Assembly: GCF_027409185.1 (NCBI RefSeq)
Contig: NC_084463.1
Span: 47,548,907 to 47,612,906, forward strand
Length of the DNA: 64,000 nucleotides
Reading direction: 5' to 3'
Origin: Cynocephalus volans
Lineage: Eukaryota > Chordata > Mammalia > Dermoptera > Cynocephalidae
The position numbers were made by a program, and so were the translations under genes. Below the pieces are notes generated by a model. It did no database searches, had not been told where the DNA came from, and was given only the letters and a program-made list of their open reading frames with translations. This document shows, in pieces, positions 51,010 through 62,044 of the stretch; position 1 is the stretch's first letter, and each line of letters begins with the position of its first letter.

Positions 51010-52262
51010 GGGTACTTTCAGTTTGGGTGCCTGTGTTTTTATGGAGGTCATTGTCATGACCCTGAAAGAAAATGTCAAGATGATTAAGCTGTTACTGCCC
51101 ATCCCCACCTCCACCCAACAACTAGCAACCTGCCATATGCTTTCTGGCTCTGTGGATTTCCTCATTCTGCAGATTTCATAAAAGTAAGTGATCTTTGGTG
51201 TCTGGCCTCTTTCACTTTGTAAGATGTTTTTGTGTTACAGTGATCGTCAGTACTTCATTTATTTCTGTCTAAATAACATTAAATATATATGGATACGCAT
51301 GTGTATGAGGGAACTTCAAAAAGTTCAAGGAAATATTTGTATGATCTTTTAATTCTATTTTTCCATGAACCTTTTTGAAGTACCCTCATGTATATATTTA
51401 TCTGTAAGTATTTATATTTACCATCCATTTTTCAGTGTTTATCCATTTATTAGTTGATAGAAATTTAGGTTGTTTATATCATTTGGCTAATGCAAATATT
51501 GCTGATATACCACTAATTATACATATTGTAACATTATGTAGAGAGATATTTACGTATCCATTTATTAATCCATGATATGCATAAATTTACTGAAAACTAT
51601 CCATAATTATCTTATTCGTTTTCCAACGTTTATGCACATATCAGTTCATGAGCATTTGGGTTTTTTTTCACCATTTGGCATTTGTGAGTAGTGCTGTTGT
51701 GAACATTTTTTTACAAATATTTGTCTGTTTCAATTTTTTCAGAGTAGGGGATGCAATTCCTGGGTCGTATGGTAATTCTATGTTTAATTTCTTGGAAAAC
51801 CGTCAAACTTTTCCACAAATGCTGAATTATTTTCCATTCCCCCAGCAATATATGAGAGTTCTGATATCTACACATCCTTTTGAACAAATTATTCCCATCT
51901 TACTGAGTGTGAAGTGGTATCCTGCTGTGTTTGATTTGTATTTTTCTGATGATTAATGATGTTGACATCTTGTCATGTGCTTTTTAGCCACTTGTATATC
52001 TTCTTGGGAGAAATGTCTGTTGAAGTAATTTAGCCATTTTAAGGTCGGGTTGGCCTTTTAAACTATTGAGTTGTCAGAGTCTTTAGCATATTCTAAACAC
52101 TAGACTCTTATAAGACAAATGATTTTCAGATATTTTCTCCTATTCTCTAAGTTTTCTTCTCGACTTCTTGAGAATGACTTCTAATGCACAAAAGTTTGAA
52201 AATTTGATGAGGCCCAATTTATCTATTTTCCTTCTGTTGCTTGTGCATTTGGTGTCATATCT
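51010..52262 (-). mobile_element. L1 3' part on the minus strand, right side of block B
   Basis: The minus strand carries late ORF2 (about 52.26-51.75 kb) followed by the L1 3' region, with its 3' end pointing toward the promoter. It faces the L1 that ends at 49651, so two L1 3' regions converge on the promoter and VNTR. Interrupted by a MITE. Confidence 0.75.
51306..51388. mobile_element. 83-bp mariner-like MITE inside L1 (block B)
   Basis: TGAGGGAACTTCAAAAAG at one end and the near-complement CTTTTTGAAGTACCCTCA at the other. A TA precedes it and TG (probably mutated TA) follows. Block A retains only the 'agttccctca' edge before its CA microsatellite. Related to the element at 39171-39252. 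Confidence 0.75.
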
Positions 52263-52349
52263 AAAAATCCATGGGGCTGTTGGCTATGAGGCCAATGGTC
52301 TGCCCTGACTAATAAACCACCCCCACCCCGACACACACACGTGCAGTCT

Positions 52350-52504
52350 GACGTCCTTGTCCCTCTGGACACCCCCCCCAGTCTCTGACAAAGGCCCACC
52401 TTGTCCCCCTGGACACCCCCTCCATGGTTTCTGACTCTGACCCACCTTGTACTCCTGGATGCTCCCTTCCCAGTCTCTGATGGGGGCCACCTTGTCCCTA
52501 GACA
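52350..52504. repeat. Short minisatellite adjoining the TRIM17-like exon
   Basis: About three to four imperfect units built on 'gtctctga...cccaccttgtcccctggac', roughly 50-60 bp each. The last unit abuts the end of the TRIM17-like coding homology, where the splice donor should be. Confidence 0.7.
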
Positions 52505-52933
52505 CTTGTACTCCTGCACGGCCACCCCGGCGGGCACCACCATATGCAGCCAGTGCTTCTGCGACTCCCTGCAGACCACGCAGATGGGGCTCTGGTCCTC
52601 CTGGCAGAAGATCTTGAGGGGCTCCTGGTGCACCTGGCACAGGTCCCGCTTCTGGAGGCCCAGGTGCTGGCGTGCCATCTCGGCCACCTTGGTGAGCAGG
52701 CGGTTGGACCGCACGTTCCACTGCGGGGACATCTCCCTGCACTCCGGGAAGGGGAAGGAGCCCTTCTGCTTCCTCTGCCCCTTCTTGCCTTTTGCCTTCT
52801 CCCAGCTTAGGCAGATGCAGTCACGGCAGAAGTTGTGGCCACAGGAGGTCATCATGGGGTCCCTGAAATAGTCCAGGCAGATGGAGCAAGTGGCTTCCTC
52901 TTGCAGCTTTCTGGCAAGTTCCACAGCATCCAT
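52505..52933 (-). pseudogene. TRIM17: TRIM17-like RING/B-box exon (orphan fragment)
   Basis: On the minus strand 143 codons match the first coding exon of TRIM17, a RING-type E3 ubiquitin ligase. It starts [20 protein letters not shown] and contains CGHNFCRDC (RING), [21 protein letters not shown], a B-box ([13 protein letters not shown]...SPICVVC...H...H) and ends VAVQEYK. The RING ligand Cys in FPCPEC is Phe here (FPFPEC), which should damage zinc binding. At the exon end AAG is followed by TGTCTA rather than a GT donor, so splicing looks impaired. No coiled-coil or SPRY exons follow at lower coordinates; repeats and block B lie there instead. An in-frame upstream ATG (52957) is probably not the native start. 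Confidence 0.88.
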
Positions 52934-52959
52934 GGCTCCTGGGGAGACACAAGGCAAGT

Positions 52960-53615
52960 TTCCGCTTTGAGCAACCCCCAGAGAGAGGCTGGGCTAAGTG
53001 GTCCCCTCATGTTCCTGGAGCTCTGGGCTCGCTCCCTGTCAACGAGCAGTCTTCCTCTGTGGCCTCCTGCTGGAGGCGAGAACTAAAACTGGGGTCCACT
53101 TAGGTGGTGCGTAGCTGTCATTTTTAGCCTTGCCAGTGACAGAGGCAGAAATGCCTCTCTGGAAACTACAAAGACCCTCCATGACCAAAGGCTAACCAGG
53201 CCTCTCTGGCCCATGAATTCTGGACCCTGCCTTGTTCTGTCCTTGGCCTGCCCAGCCCAGTCTTCGCAGAGAATCCTAAGCCACCCCCACCTTGATATCT
53301 GATCAAGTCCTCACCCCCACCTTTGACATCTAAGCCCCTGACCTTCCTGTTAGGCCAGTTTCACCAAAAGCCTCCTACCCTTGAAGTCCCTCTCAGTTAT
53401 TTCCATCCACGAACCCCAGCTGTCTCTGCTGGGTTCAGAGCCCCAACTCTTCCCCAGGGTGACATCCCCATTGCAAAAAGCTTCAATAGTGAGCCTTTTA
53501 ACAAGTGCCAGAATAATTTTTTCGTTAACAAAGCCCCTTTAAAACCAAGGAAAAGCAGACTTTAAGAAGAAAAAGATGTCTTCCATTAGGGAGTGAAGAG
53601 CAGTTTGGAAAAGAC
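52960..53615. other. No gene recognised upstream of the TRIM17-like exon
   Basis: Moderately GC-rich, with open frames of up to 83 codons. It may include 5'-flank or intron of the TRIM17-like fragment. Confidence 0.4.
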
Positions 53616-53619
53616 ATGC

Positions 53620-54005
53620 TCTGTGTGTGTGTACACACACATATACATACACATGCATGCACACGGTAATACATGTGTGTACATGGACAAACACGTATAC
53701 ACACACATGCATGCATAAACATGGGTACTCAGAAACACCCATGCTTACAAATATACACATGTGCACACAGCACACCAACTCAGGTGCACACACATGCACA
53801 ACATGTACACAATTACAAAGCACATGTAGACACAAATGTACATACATATGCATACATGCAAATGCACAAACACGTACTTAGCCATGCACAAACACATGTA
53901 TACAGAGAAACACATGTAAACACACACAGGCACACACATTACACACTGGCCCACACACAGACTCACACAGACCTGCACAGGCACACACATGCGAGCACAC
54001 AGGCA
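53620..54005. repeat. CA-rich minisatellite (ACACATG-type units)
   Basis: Irregular array of 'cacacatgcatgcac', 'tacacacacatgc' and 'aaacacatgta' units. It is less regular than the array at 32.9-34.2 kb. Confidence 0.88.
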
Positions 54006-54199
54006 CCCTTTGGAGTTAGAATATGTAACCCCACGCAGTGGAGGTCCACAGCTTCCCCTGCCTACTTCACGGGGGTGCTGTTGGGACCGAGTTAGGAAAG
54101 GGATTTGAAAATCGTTTCTAAACTCCAAGCACCACCCTCCTCTATTTTTCTGCAATCCCGAAAGTGATGGCGTCTATGGACTGCAGACATTCGGAGTCT

Positions 54200-55830
54200 G
54201 TCCCCTGGGAACTTGATCAGCGCTTCCTGCGCCCTAGCTCTTGGCGTCAGCTCTCTCCCTGGTCCTCAGGGTTGGGGGACGCTGTCTACGCAGACAGAAG
54301 CCAGGGATGGGGAGCGTCCAGTGAGCTTGGGGTCTGACTCAGTCTGGGCAGAGGCTGTCATCAGGGCTCTGGTCACCTTCGGTCCCGGGGATGTTCCTTT
54401 GTTAATGCCGGGCTCATTCAGGTGACAGCGGGGCCTGAGTGTCCACGGTTCCCACGTATCACCCTCTGCAGGGACAGGACGGCCGGGATGGGCGGGAAGG
54501 CGCCGCCGTTAGAAGGCGGGGGTGGACCCGGGGTCTTGACCCAGAGGCCGCAGGACGGTGGCCTGCAGGGCCGGTACTCACAGGGAGGTGGCCCTCGCAC
54601 CACGCCAGGCGTCCGGGGCTGATCGGCGATGGCTGGGCCGCGGGGGACTTGGTGGCGTCAGCTGGGTCAGGGTGGGGGAGGGGAGGAGAGTGGAGGAGCC
54701 TCGGCGTCCTGGGACAGCCGGGAGTGGGGCCGCCTTGTCCTGGGCAGGGGGATGGACAGGAGGTTTGCTGGTGGGGGAGGGGCTGGGGGACAAGGGAGGA
54801 AAGGGGGCGGCAGCCTGTCCGCTGTGTTTGGGGTGAGTCATTGGGAGGGGAAGGGGGTCCCTGTGGAGGAGGCGGGAGAGGGCGCCCCCGTGGGCGGTGG
54901 GTGAAGGGGGTCGGGGGGACAGGCGGCAGCGAGCAGGGGCGGGTGCCCCCCTGGGAGGGTGAAGCGGGTCGCCGGGGGTAGCGATCCCCCAACTCTCCCG
55001 GACATCGTCAGCGTCGGTCCGGGGTTGAAGAGAGGGGGCGTCCGGCTTAGGCGGAGACGGTGGGCGGGGCAGGCCGGGCTGCGGGGAGGCGACAGGTAGG
55101 TCCGGTCCCCTGGGGCGGGGCGGGGGACGTTACCAAGCCCCGAAATGCCGCCCCCCAACCCTGACCAACCCGTGTCCGAGTCCTGGAGTTGAGCGGACAG
55201 ATGAGGAAACTGAGGCTCCGGCCACGCGTGGGGTGTGGGGAAGCGAGCAGGAGAGCAGAAGGCCTTGAAGGCTGAGCAGCACCTTTCTGCCACCTCCTGG
55301 GGGTGCGAGTATGGACGGCCTGGCTGCGGGTGTGGATGGCCGGCTCTGGGTGTAGACGGCCTGGCTGCAAGTGTGGACGGCCGGCTCCGGGTGTGGACGG
55401 CCTGGCCGCGGGTGCGGACGGCCGGCTCCGGGTGTGGACGGCCTGGCTGCGGGTGTGGATGGCCGGCTCTGGGTGTAGACGGCCTGGCTGCAAGTGTGGA
55501 CGGCCGGCTCCGGGTGTGGACGGCCTGGCCGCGGGTGCGGACGGCCGGCTCCGGGTGTGGACGGCCTGGCCGCGGGTGCGGACGGCCGGCTCCGGGTGTG
55601 GACGGCCTGGCCGCGGTTGCGGACGGCCGGCTCCGGGTGTGGACGGCCTGGCTGCAGGTGTAGGCGGCCTGGCTCCCGGTGTAGACGACTGGCTTTCCCT
55701 CGGCTTCCCGGCTGGAGCTTTTCCGTGGTCTCTCCTCACTAAACACACGAGGACGGGGTCTGGCCTTCGATTCCGTGTGGCCCGGAGGGTGCGGGTGGTG
55801 GGCGCGCACAGTTCTCTGCATGAGCGAACA
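54200..55830. promoter_or_regulatory. CpG-rich region (possible CpG island)
   Basis: From about 54.2 to 55.8 kb the sequence is GC-rich and keeps many CpG sites, unlike most of the window. That can mark an unmethylated promoter. The long open frames on both strands (up to 327 codons) reflect the low stop-codon frequency of GC-rich DNA; none resembles a known protein. No TATA box or clear first exon was identified. It lies upstream of the TRIM17-like exon on the minus strand, but a link is only inferred. Confidence 0.6.
55298..55690. repeat. 41-bp GC-rich minisatellite
   Basis: About nine tandem units of 41 bp, each made of two related halves of 21 and 20 bp ('gtgtggacggcctggccgcgg' type, then 'gtgcggacggccggctccgg'). 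Because 41 is not a multiple of 3, each unit shifts frame and the three frames cycle in the predicted peptides. Units with TG/CA in place of CG suggest CpG decay. Confidence 0.94.
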
Positions 55831-56405
55831 ACTGCTGTTAATTCTACTTTACCAACCCCCTCCCGGTCCCGGAACCCTCTCTGCTGTTTACATCAATGGG
55901 GGAATGTGGCCTGAGGGTTTCCTTCAGTGTAGAAAATACGATCAGGATTAAAAAACAACAAGGAAAAAACCTTTAATGAATAATTTCAAGCAGTTGCACC
56001 CAAGACAACAGGACAATGAACTCCATAAATAAACAATCCAAATGAGCATTTTACTGCATTTTCTTCATCTGCTCTGTTGTTTTGTCTTGACTGAAGGGTT
56101 TTCTTTTTCTAAAAGCAAATCCCAGACATCAGTAGTTTCACTTCTAGAAGTTTCATCAGTGTCTTACCGATAGTCAAGGCTTTGCCTACCCAACGCAATT
56201 GACAGTAATTCCTGTTTTTTTCTGACCTCTAATTCCTGTTCAGATTTCACCTATTACCTAAAACGTGCGTGTTTAAAAAGTTGGTTTGTTTGAGTCAGGA
56301 TCCTAACACTGTTTAGAGGTCTTTTAAGACTTACATTAGTATTGTTTCTCTTTTCTTTTTCTTATTCTTTTTTCTTCATCTTTTTCTACTTCATCTTTTT
56401 AATGC
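55831..56405. other. No gene recognised
   Basis: AT-rich spacer with T-rich tracts near 56340-56400. Confidence 0.4.
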
Positions 56406-57140
56406 TGTAGGGGAGGGGGATATGGCTTCCCTCTTCCCTTCTGGGTTCTTTGGATGGGCAATGAATTAAATTGACATAAGACACATCAACAGGAGAAAAA
56501 CTACTTTAACTGTGTGCATAGGTACAGGAGTCCCGCAAAACATGAGACTCAAGGAAGGGCCAGATGACTGGAGTTTGTACAGCGTCCTGAGCTACAGAAA
56601 GGAATAGAGCTGGGGCTTCTGGGCGTGGTGACAAGTTACAGGAAGGTGAATAAAGGTTGTCTTGTTATGCAGAAGGACAAATAGATCCAGAGGGTAGTTC
56701 CTTTCCCCAGATCCCCCCACTTTTCCTGGTGTGGAACTAAACAGAGACCACCTAATGAGAAGAGGCAAAAGGCTATTTACTCAGGGCTTGCAGGTAACAG
56801 AGCCCTGTCTTCTCCACAGCGCAGGTTACTGGAGGAACACTGAGAGCACATGCACCCGAAGCTGTCCTGGGATAGGCTCTGAGATCTGCCCTGTGCCTGG
56901 GGGTGTTTGCTGGGGTTCTGCCCTGTGTGGGAAGCCCGATCAGGTGGGGCAGGTGCACAGCAGCAGCTCTGGCCACAGTGCTTGTAGAAAGTAGAGGGAG
57001 GCTGTGGACGATGGTGCAGGATCTTGGAGAAAATGAAATGGAAAGATCATCCCATAGGACTGAGGAGCACTTGAGTGCCTGAGACTTTGGACTTCAGGGT
57101 CTCACCTCACCCAAGACAGCCTGATGAAGCCAGCGCGCGA
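56406..57140 (-). mobile_element. LTR of an unassigned ERV family, antisense, copy 1
   Basis: Begins 'tgtaggggagggggatatgg' and continues 'gaattaaattgacataagac' then 'aacaggagaaaa'. This opening is shared with copies at 57371 and 60919. The right half diverges from the others and may be another element; the right end is approximate. Confidence 0.45.
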
Positions 57141-57481
57141 CTGTCAGCATATCTAGCTCTTTTCTATTTATTTGGTTTTGTGAAGTTTGTATGATTTTAA
57201 TTTTAATTATTTTTGTTTCCGTCCATGTTTGCCACCATGAGTCTGAGGGATGGAAACCCTAATTCCGAATCAAACAACTATTATTTGAAATTTACAAAAC
57301 TAGGTGTAGAAAAAATATGAATAAACTTTCAAATGAAAAGTCTTATGTTTGTAGTGTTTACTTTTCTGAGGTGTAGGGGAGAAAAACCTTTTCCTATACT
57401 CTCTTAGTGAATTAAACTGACAAAAGACAGTTTAACAGAAGAAAACCTTATATATTTCATTTGGTGTTAACTATTTTTTAT

Positions 57482-57516
57482 TTATTTTCTTTTCTTTCTT
57501 CCTTTTTCTTTTCTTT

Positions 57517-57548
<32 letters not shown>

Positions 57549-57560
57549 TTTTTTTTTTTT
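57482..57560. repeat. (TTTC)n / poly-T microsatellite
   Basis: About ten TTTC/TTCT units followed by a T run. It forms the antisense tail of the SINE directly after it. Confidence 0.9.
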
Positions 57561-57636
57561 GGTGGTTGGCTGGTGAGGGGATCTAAGCCAGTGTCATAAC
57601 GCCTCTCTCTAACCAACCGAGATAACTGGCCGTCCT
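57561..57636 (-). mobile_element. CYN-like tRNA-Ile SINE (antisense)
   Basis: 'ggtggttggctggtgagggg', 'atctaagcca' and 'gagataactggcc' match the antisense SINE pattern. Similar flanks 'gtgttaactattttttat' (about 57463) and 'atgctaactttttttta' (about 57638) may be its target-site duplication. Confidence 0.68.
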
Positions 57637-58397
57637 GATGCTAACTTTTTTTTATAATGTGCATGGGGGCTTCACAGATGTTAAAACAAAAAAACAAAAA
57701 ACATAAATAGCTAAAAACCGTGGGGACTTACAGCCACTGTAACAACAGGTGATAAATTGTGGGTAAGTGACTAGACAAAGGGAAGCAGAGGAGGTCTGGG
57801 CTTCTTGCTGGTAAATTGTGGGAAGGCAAATACATAAGGAAACATAATAGATAAGGGTCATTTAACAAGAGTTATTTACACAGATCCACCTCAGTGTTGT
57901 CTCTGTCTTTGGTGATAGGATTGTTCTCGTGTGGGAGAGGGGGACACCTTCACAAGGAGGATTTTCCATTCTCCTTCTGGGAAGACAGAGGGAAGGCAGA
58001 GAGTTCTTCCTGTGTCCGCTTTTTCTCAGCTTCCTCCAGCTCACAATAATCTTAATGTCAAAGTGGCATATTCTAGGGTGACGTATTCCGATCTCCTCCA
58101 GAGGTTATTGTTGAAGATCAACCAAGGCAGACACGAGTTAAAGGTGGTAAAGGCAGATGTCACGTGGGTCTACTGCAATAGGGGAAAGAGGCCACAGTGT
58201 AGGACTGAGCTCGATTCTGAATATAGCAGGGTCCGCAGGGGTTTCACAGCCAATGAACACAGAGAGGCGGTAAGTGCGTGGGACATTACTGAGAGGGGAC
58301 ATCAAGGGTAGGGGGCTTCTTGCTAAACTCACCAAACAGGACTCTTGTGAAGGACAGAACACAGACTTAAAAATCAAAGGTGAGGGATGAGGATTGG

Positions 58398-58786
58398 TAT
58401 ATTAGTCCATTTTCTGTTGCTTATAACAGAATCCCTGAAACTGGGTAATTTATAGAGAAATATAATTTATTTCTTAGATTTCGGGAAGCTGGGAAATCCA
58501 CGGTCCAGAGGGCGCCTTTGGTGAGGGCCTTCTTCTGGGTAGGGAGTCTCTGCAGGGTCCTAGATGGTGCAGGAAATCATGTGGTGAGAATGGCCTGAGC
58601 AAGAGAGCTGAACTCCTTACAAAGCCATCAGAACCATGCCCATTAAACCATCAGCACATTACTCCACGAATGGACCAACCCATTCAGAAGGCACTGTCCT
58701 CATGGCCCCTTAAAAGCCCCACCTTTTACCACCACATTGGGGGTTAAGTTCCAACTTGAGCTTGGGGGGACATTCAAACCACAGCA
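58398..58786 (-). mobile_element. MaLR LTR (MST/THE1-like), antisense
   Basis: 'tattagtccattttctgttg', 'aaactgggtaatttatagag', 'gcctttggtgagggccttct' and 'gggacattcaaaccacagca' are the standard antisense landmarks, in order. Confidence 0.85.
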
Positions 58787-59206
58787 GCCTGATGAGATAT
58801 CAAGGGTGGGGGGCTCTCTCTAAACTGACCTAGCAGGACTTTTTGCTAAGACTGTGCTAGGCTGGATGAAGACAGGGTCCAAGGCTGAGGCCTCATGGAA
58901 AAGAGGGCCCAGAGGTACCTGACTGAAGTTTGGTCAAGGGGTAAGTCTTTGTCATTATTAAAGCTTTGATTTGCTCTAAGACTTCTGGAATGCCACAAGT
59001 TGTTGCCCCCTCACCATCTGGTTTGTGGGAGCTGAGGGGTGTTTGCACATTTTATAGTGACATTGGCTGGGAGAACAGTCGGCATTCCTGTAAACCTTAA
59101 AGGCAGTATTGTATGGAATAAAATATAGGGAACACTGAAGGGCATTTGATATCAATTGTTGATATCAGATCCATAGTGCTGTGTGGTGCTGGAGTGGGAA
59201 GGTACC
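58787..59206. other. No gene recognised
   Basis: Includes a partial repeat of the 'gatatcaagggtggggggct' phrase also present near 58298, suggesting the MaLR LTR at 58398 inserted into an older repeat. Confidence 0.4.
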
Positions 59207-59617
59207 TGCTATGGGTCAAATGTGTTCCCCCAAAGTTCGTGTGCTGAAACTTGACCCCCACTTTAACAGTATTAAGAGGGTGGGAAATCCTATTATGGTA
59301 CTTGAAAGGTGGGGCCTTTGAGAGGTGATTGGATCGTGAGGACTACACCCTCAAGAATGGATTCATCCATTCATGGAGTAATGGGTTATCATGGGTGTAG
59401 ACTGATGGCTTTCTAAGAAGGGAGCTGTTCTTACCTGTGACACCCTACATCACCAGAGGACCCTGTGGAGAGTCCCCACCAAGAAGGGGGTCACCACATG
59501 CACCTCTTGGACTGTGGACTTCCCAGCCTCTAAAACTGTAAGAAATAAATTCCATTTCTTTATAAATGTTCTAGTATCAGGTATTCCATTATAAGCTACA
59601 GAAAACAGACTAATACA
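59207..59617 (+). mobile_element. MaLR LTR (MLT1/MST-like), sense
   Basis: Begins 'tgctatgggtcaaatgtgtt' and contains 'aaaggtggggcctttgagag', 'acttcccagcctctaaaact', an AATAAA ('agaaataaattcc') and a 'cagactaataca' end. Confidence 0.85.
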
Positions 59618-60042
59618 GGACTCTGGCATTACAGGGCCTGCCCAACTTGTTCTGTCACTGCTAGAGTGAGCAGGACTGAAGCCACGTTGGGACCTAAAAT
59701 TACATGGGCTCCAGGCAAATTTTAAAAGGACAGTTTTTTCTTGGCATGTATTTCTGAGTTCCTTCATTTCCCATGGTTATTTGATATTTTAAACCTTGAT
59801 ATGGGACAGGATGACATTATTTACAGAAACGTAAAGTTCTTTTCCAGACAGCCTGAAGCTGCAGACTTGCCAGGATGCACACACTATCCAGACCCTGAGA
59901 TAACCACAAGGATGGGAGCAGAAACCAGGCGGAGTCTTGGTGAGACCTTGCACCCGGCTCCTTGAACGGAGCCCCCACAGCTCGTGTCCCCCTCCATCCT
60001 GCTTTTCATGTCCCATGCTCCCTTCCCTCAATCCCCTCTTTG
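59618..60042. other. No gene recognised
   Basis: Short frames only. Confidence 0.4.
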
Positions 60043-60055
60043 AAAACCCCTCAGT

Positions 60056-60254
60056 TGTGCCGGCCCGTGGCTCACTCGGGAGAGTGCGGTGCTGATAACA
60101 CCAAGGCCCCGGGTTCGGATCCCATATACGGATGGCCAGTTCGCTCACTGGCTGAGCGTGGTGCTGACAACACCAAGTCAAGGGTTAAGATCCCCTTACC
60201 GGTCATCTTTTTTAAAAAAAAAATAAAAATAAAAAAAATAAAAAATAAAAATAA
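60056..60254 (+). mobile_element. CYN-like SINE, tRNA-Ile dimer
   Basis: The head is tRNA-like with an A-box-type 'tggctcactcgggagag' (from 60068) and a B-box-type GGGTTCGGATCCC (60111-60123). A second related half follows ('ggccagttcgctcactggct' to 'gggttaagatccccttaccg') and then an (A)nT-rich tail. Flanking repeat 'aaaacccctcagt' / 'aaaaccctcagt' at 60043-60055 and 60255-60266 supports retroposition. The tRNA-Ile resemblance and dimer form match the CYN SINEs known from colugos. It is not a functional tRNA gene. Confidence 0.88.
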
Positions 60255-60266
60255 AAAACCCTCAGT

Positions 60267-60918
60267 AAATACTAGTCTTTGAGACGGCTTCAGTCTGGCC
60301 TTTCTCCTTCAGGTTTATTGGAGAGATGGTTAGCCTGACATCTCTCCTCAGGTCACTGGTATTTCTGAATAAAAGCAGACTTCCATCTTTACCACCATTT
60401 GACTTTTGAGTGGCTTGTTTTTGAAAAGGAGCAGGCAGCCGGACCCATGCCTGGTAACAACATGACCCTGGTGATTGGCACCCACCTCCTAGTGAGTGCG
60501 ATGCATGCCCACCTTCCCAGGAATCTGGTGGAAATGGTGTTATGTCTGGTGTCTGCAGCCCAGAATTTTCCAGCCCTTTTGAAGTAACATGGAGCATGCC
60601 CTTGACTTCTTCTATCAGATGGAGATGTTCAAATATCTGGTTTCTACTTTATCAACCCAACACCTTCTCCCAAACCTTGCTCCCTGACCACCAGGTTGTC
60701 CCTTTTTTAGCCCTAATATCTTCATGCCTGCCACAATTTCTTACAGGACCTGGTTTCCAGACTTTTTGCTAACTAATGTGATTATTTTTCTCTGTAGTCA
60801 AAATAGAGCCTGTACTGTATCTGTGAGGGTTTTGTTGCAGTAACAGACAACCCTGCATCCTGGAGGCTCACCATAGCAAGGTTATTTCTCACACTTACAA
60901 CATGTACATCACGGGCTT
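60267..60918. other. No gene recognised
   Basis: Open frames are at most 111 codons; nothing is recognisable. Confidence 0.4.
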
Positions 60919-62000
60919 TGTAGGGGAGGGGGAAAATATCCTATACACTCTTAGATTCGGTGACTGGGGACTGCAAATTAAACTGACAAAAGACAGATTA
61001 ACAGGAGAAAAGACATACATGTTTCATCTTTTTAAAAAATTTTTTTACCTATGATGACTAAAAAATCTGCTTTGAGATAAGTCAGCAATCATGTCCACCT
61101 GTCCTGGAAAACATTATCATAAGATCATTTTACTTAGAAGCAGCTATAATGGCACCAGGAAGCCACACAATAACCTAGAATAATCCTTGTGACCTTCATC
61201 CTGGATCCCTGCATGTAGGTTATAACTTAGTAACAATCCCAAATCTATATGTAATGTACAACAAATAGAAAGTTGATGAAGAGATGAGGTGGGACTGTCT
61301 TCTCTCACTGTCCTTTGACGCTTCCTCCTTCTTGTGGTTATAAATGATAAGTTCTGCTGGTTCTCTTTGGAACTCATTTCTCAGAGTGACCTGACTATGC
61401 ATTTCCCTGGTTGCAATTGTTATATTGGCTCAATAAATGTTTTTTTTTTTTTTTTTGGTGGCTGTTTGCCAGTATGGGGATCTGAACCCTTGACCTTGGT
61501 GTTATCAACGCCCCCCCACCCCCGCAAGTGAGCTAACTGGCCACACTGGCTTAATAAATGCTATGCTTTTAATGTTTGGCTTCAGTTTCTTTTAGGTCAA
61601 CACATATATGGGAGCTTCACATAAGAGAACTGAAAACCTAAAGAGGCAGTTAGACCCAGGGGCTTCTATACCATTTTCACAAAGAGCAATAAATTGTGGA
61701 GAAGTGACTAGGGAATGTATGGGGGAAACTCATGGTAGATAGACTCACCTCTGGTGATGAATCAGTCTCCTCTTCCTGGTACGGGAGAGGGGGCAACTGT
61801 ACAAATGGAAATTTCCTTTACAAAATTTAAATTTATACCCTGATTTTAGGCAGAAAGGGAGAGAGCAGGAAACTCCTTATGTGTTTGCTGTTTCTCAGTG
61901 GCCCTCACTCAAAATAATCAATATATGAAAGTGGCATATTTTAGGGTGGCATGTCCTGATCCATTCAGCCTCCTGGGAGTTTCATGTGACATATCATCAC
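60919..62000 (-). mobile_element. LTR of the unassigned ERV family, antisense, copy 3 (with nested LTR-like and SINE insertions)
   Basis: Starts 'tgtaggggagggggaaaata', then 'aaattaaactgacaaaagac' and 'ttaacaggagaaaa'. The matching far end contains 'gaaagtggcatattttaggg'. A plus-strand LTR-like segment (about 61035-61440, ending 'ggctcaataaatg' with a polyadenylation signal) and a SINE sit inside. Confidence 0.5.
61440..61546 (-). mobile_element. CYN-like tRNA-Ile SINE (antisense) with target-site duplication
   Basis: Poly-T then 'ggtggctgtttgccagtatg', 'gatctgaacccttgaccttg' and 'gagctaactggccaca'. Flanked by tggctcaataaatg (61426-61439) and tggcttaataaatg (61547-61560), a 14-bp duplication with one mismatch. 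Confidence 0.83.
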
Positions 62001-62044
62001 TCAGGAGGCCAGTTCATGGCCTCCACCATCTGGAATGCTTCAGT

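Larger units (their letters stand above)
43375..51745. repeat. Composite block B, inverted copy of block A
   Basis: Order on the plus strand: L1 (sense), VNTR, first exon and promoter (both minus), L1 3' end (minus). The same order is found in reverse complement at 12683-18860. Without the 2.07-kb RAB12 insertion plus its duplicated site the block is about 6.3 kb, matching block A. L1 sequence continues beyond the homology limits on both sides in B but not in A, so B looks closer to the original arrangement (inference). Confidence 0.8.
57371..58110 (-). mobile_element. LTR of the same ERV family, antisense, copy 2
   Basis: Opens 'gtgtaggggagaaaaacct', then 'aattaaactgacaaaagaca'. Later 'ataaattgtgggtaagtgac' and 'aaagtggcatattctagggt' match the copy at 60.9-62.0 kb. 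Interrupted by a pyrimidine microsatellite and a SINE. Confidence 0.5.

Noticed and set aside
55298-55690. Possible CRISPR-like array
   Set aside because: Units are contiguous with no unique spacers, and the genome is mammalian; it is a minisatellite.
54838-55821. 327-codon Pro/Arg-rich open frame on the minus strand in the CpG-rich region
   Set aside because: It spans the 41-bp minisatellite, its repeats cycle through frames, and it has no recognisable domain.
60056-60130. Possible functional tRNA-Ile gene
   Set aside because: tRNA-like boxes are part of a dimeric SINE with an A-rich tail and target-site duplication; the cloverleaf is not maintained.
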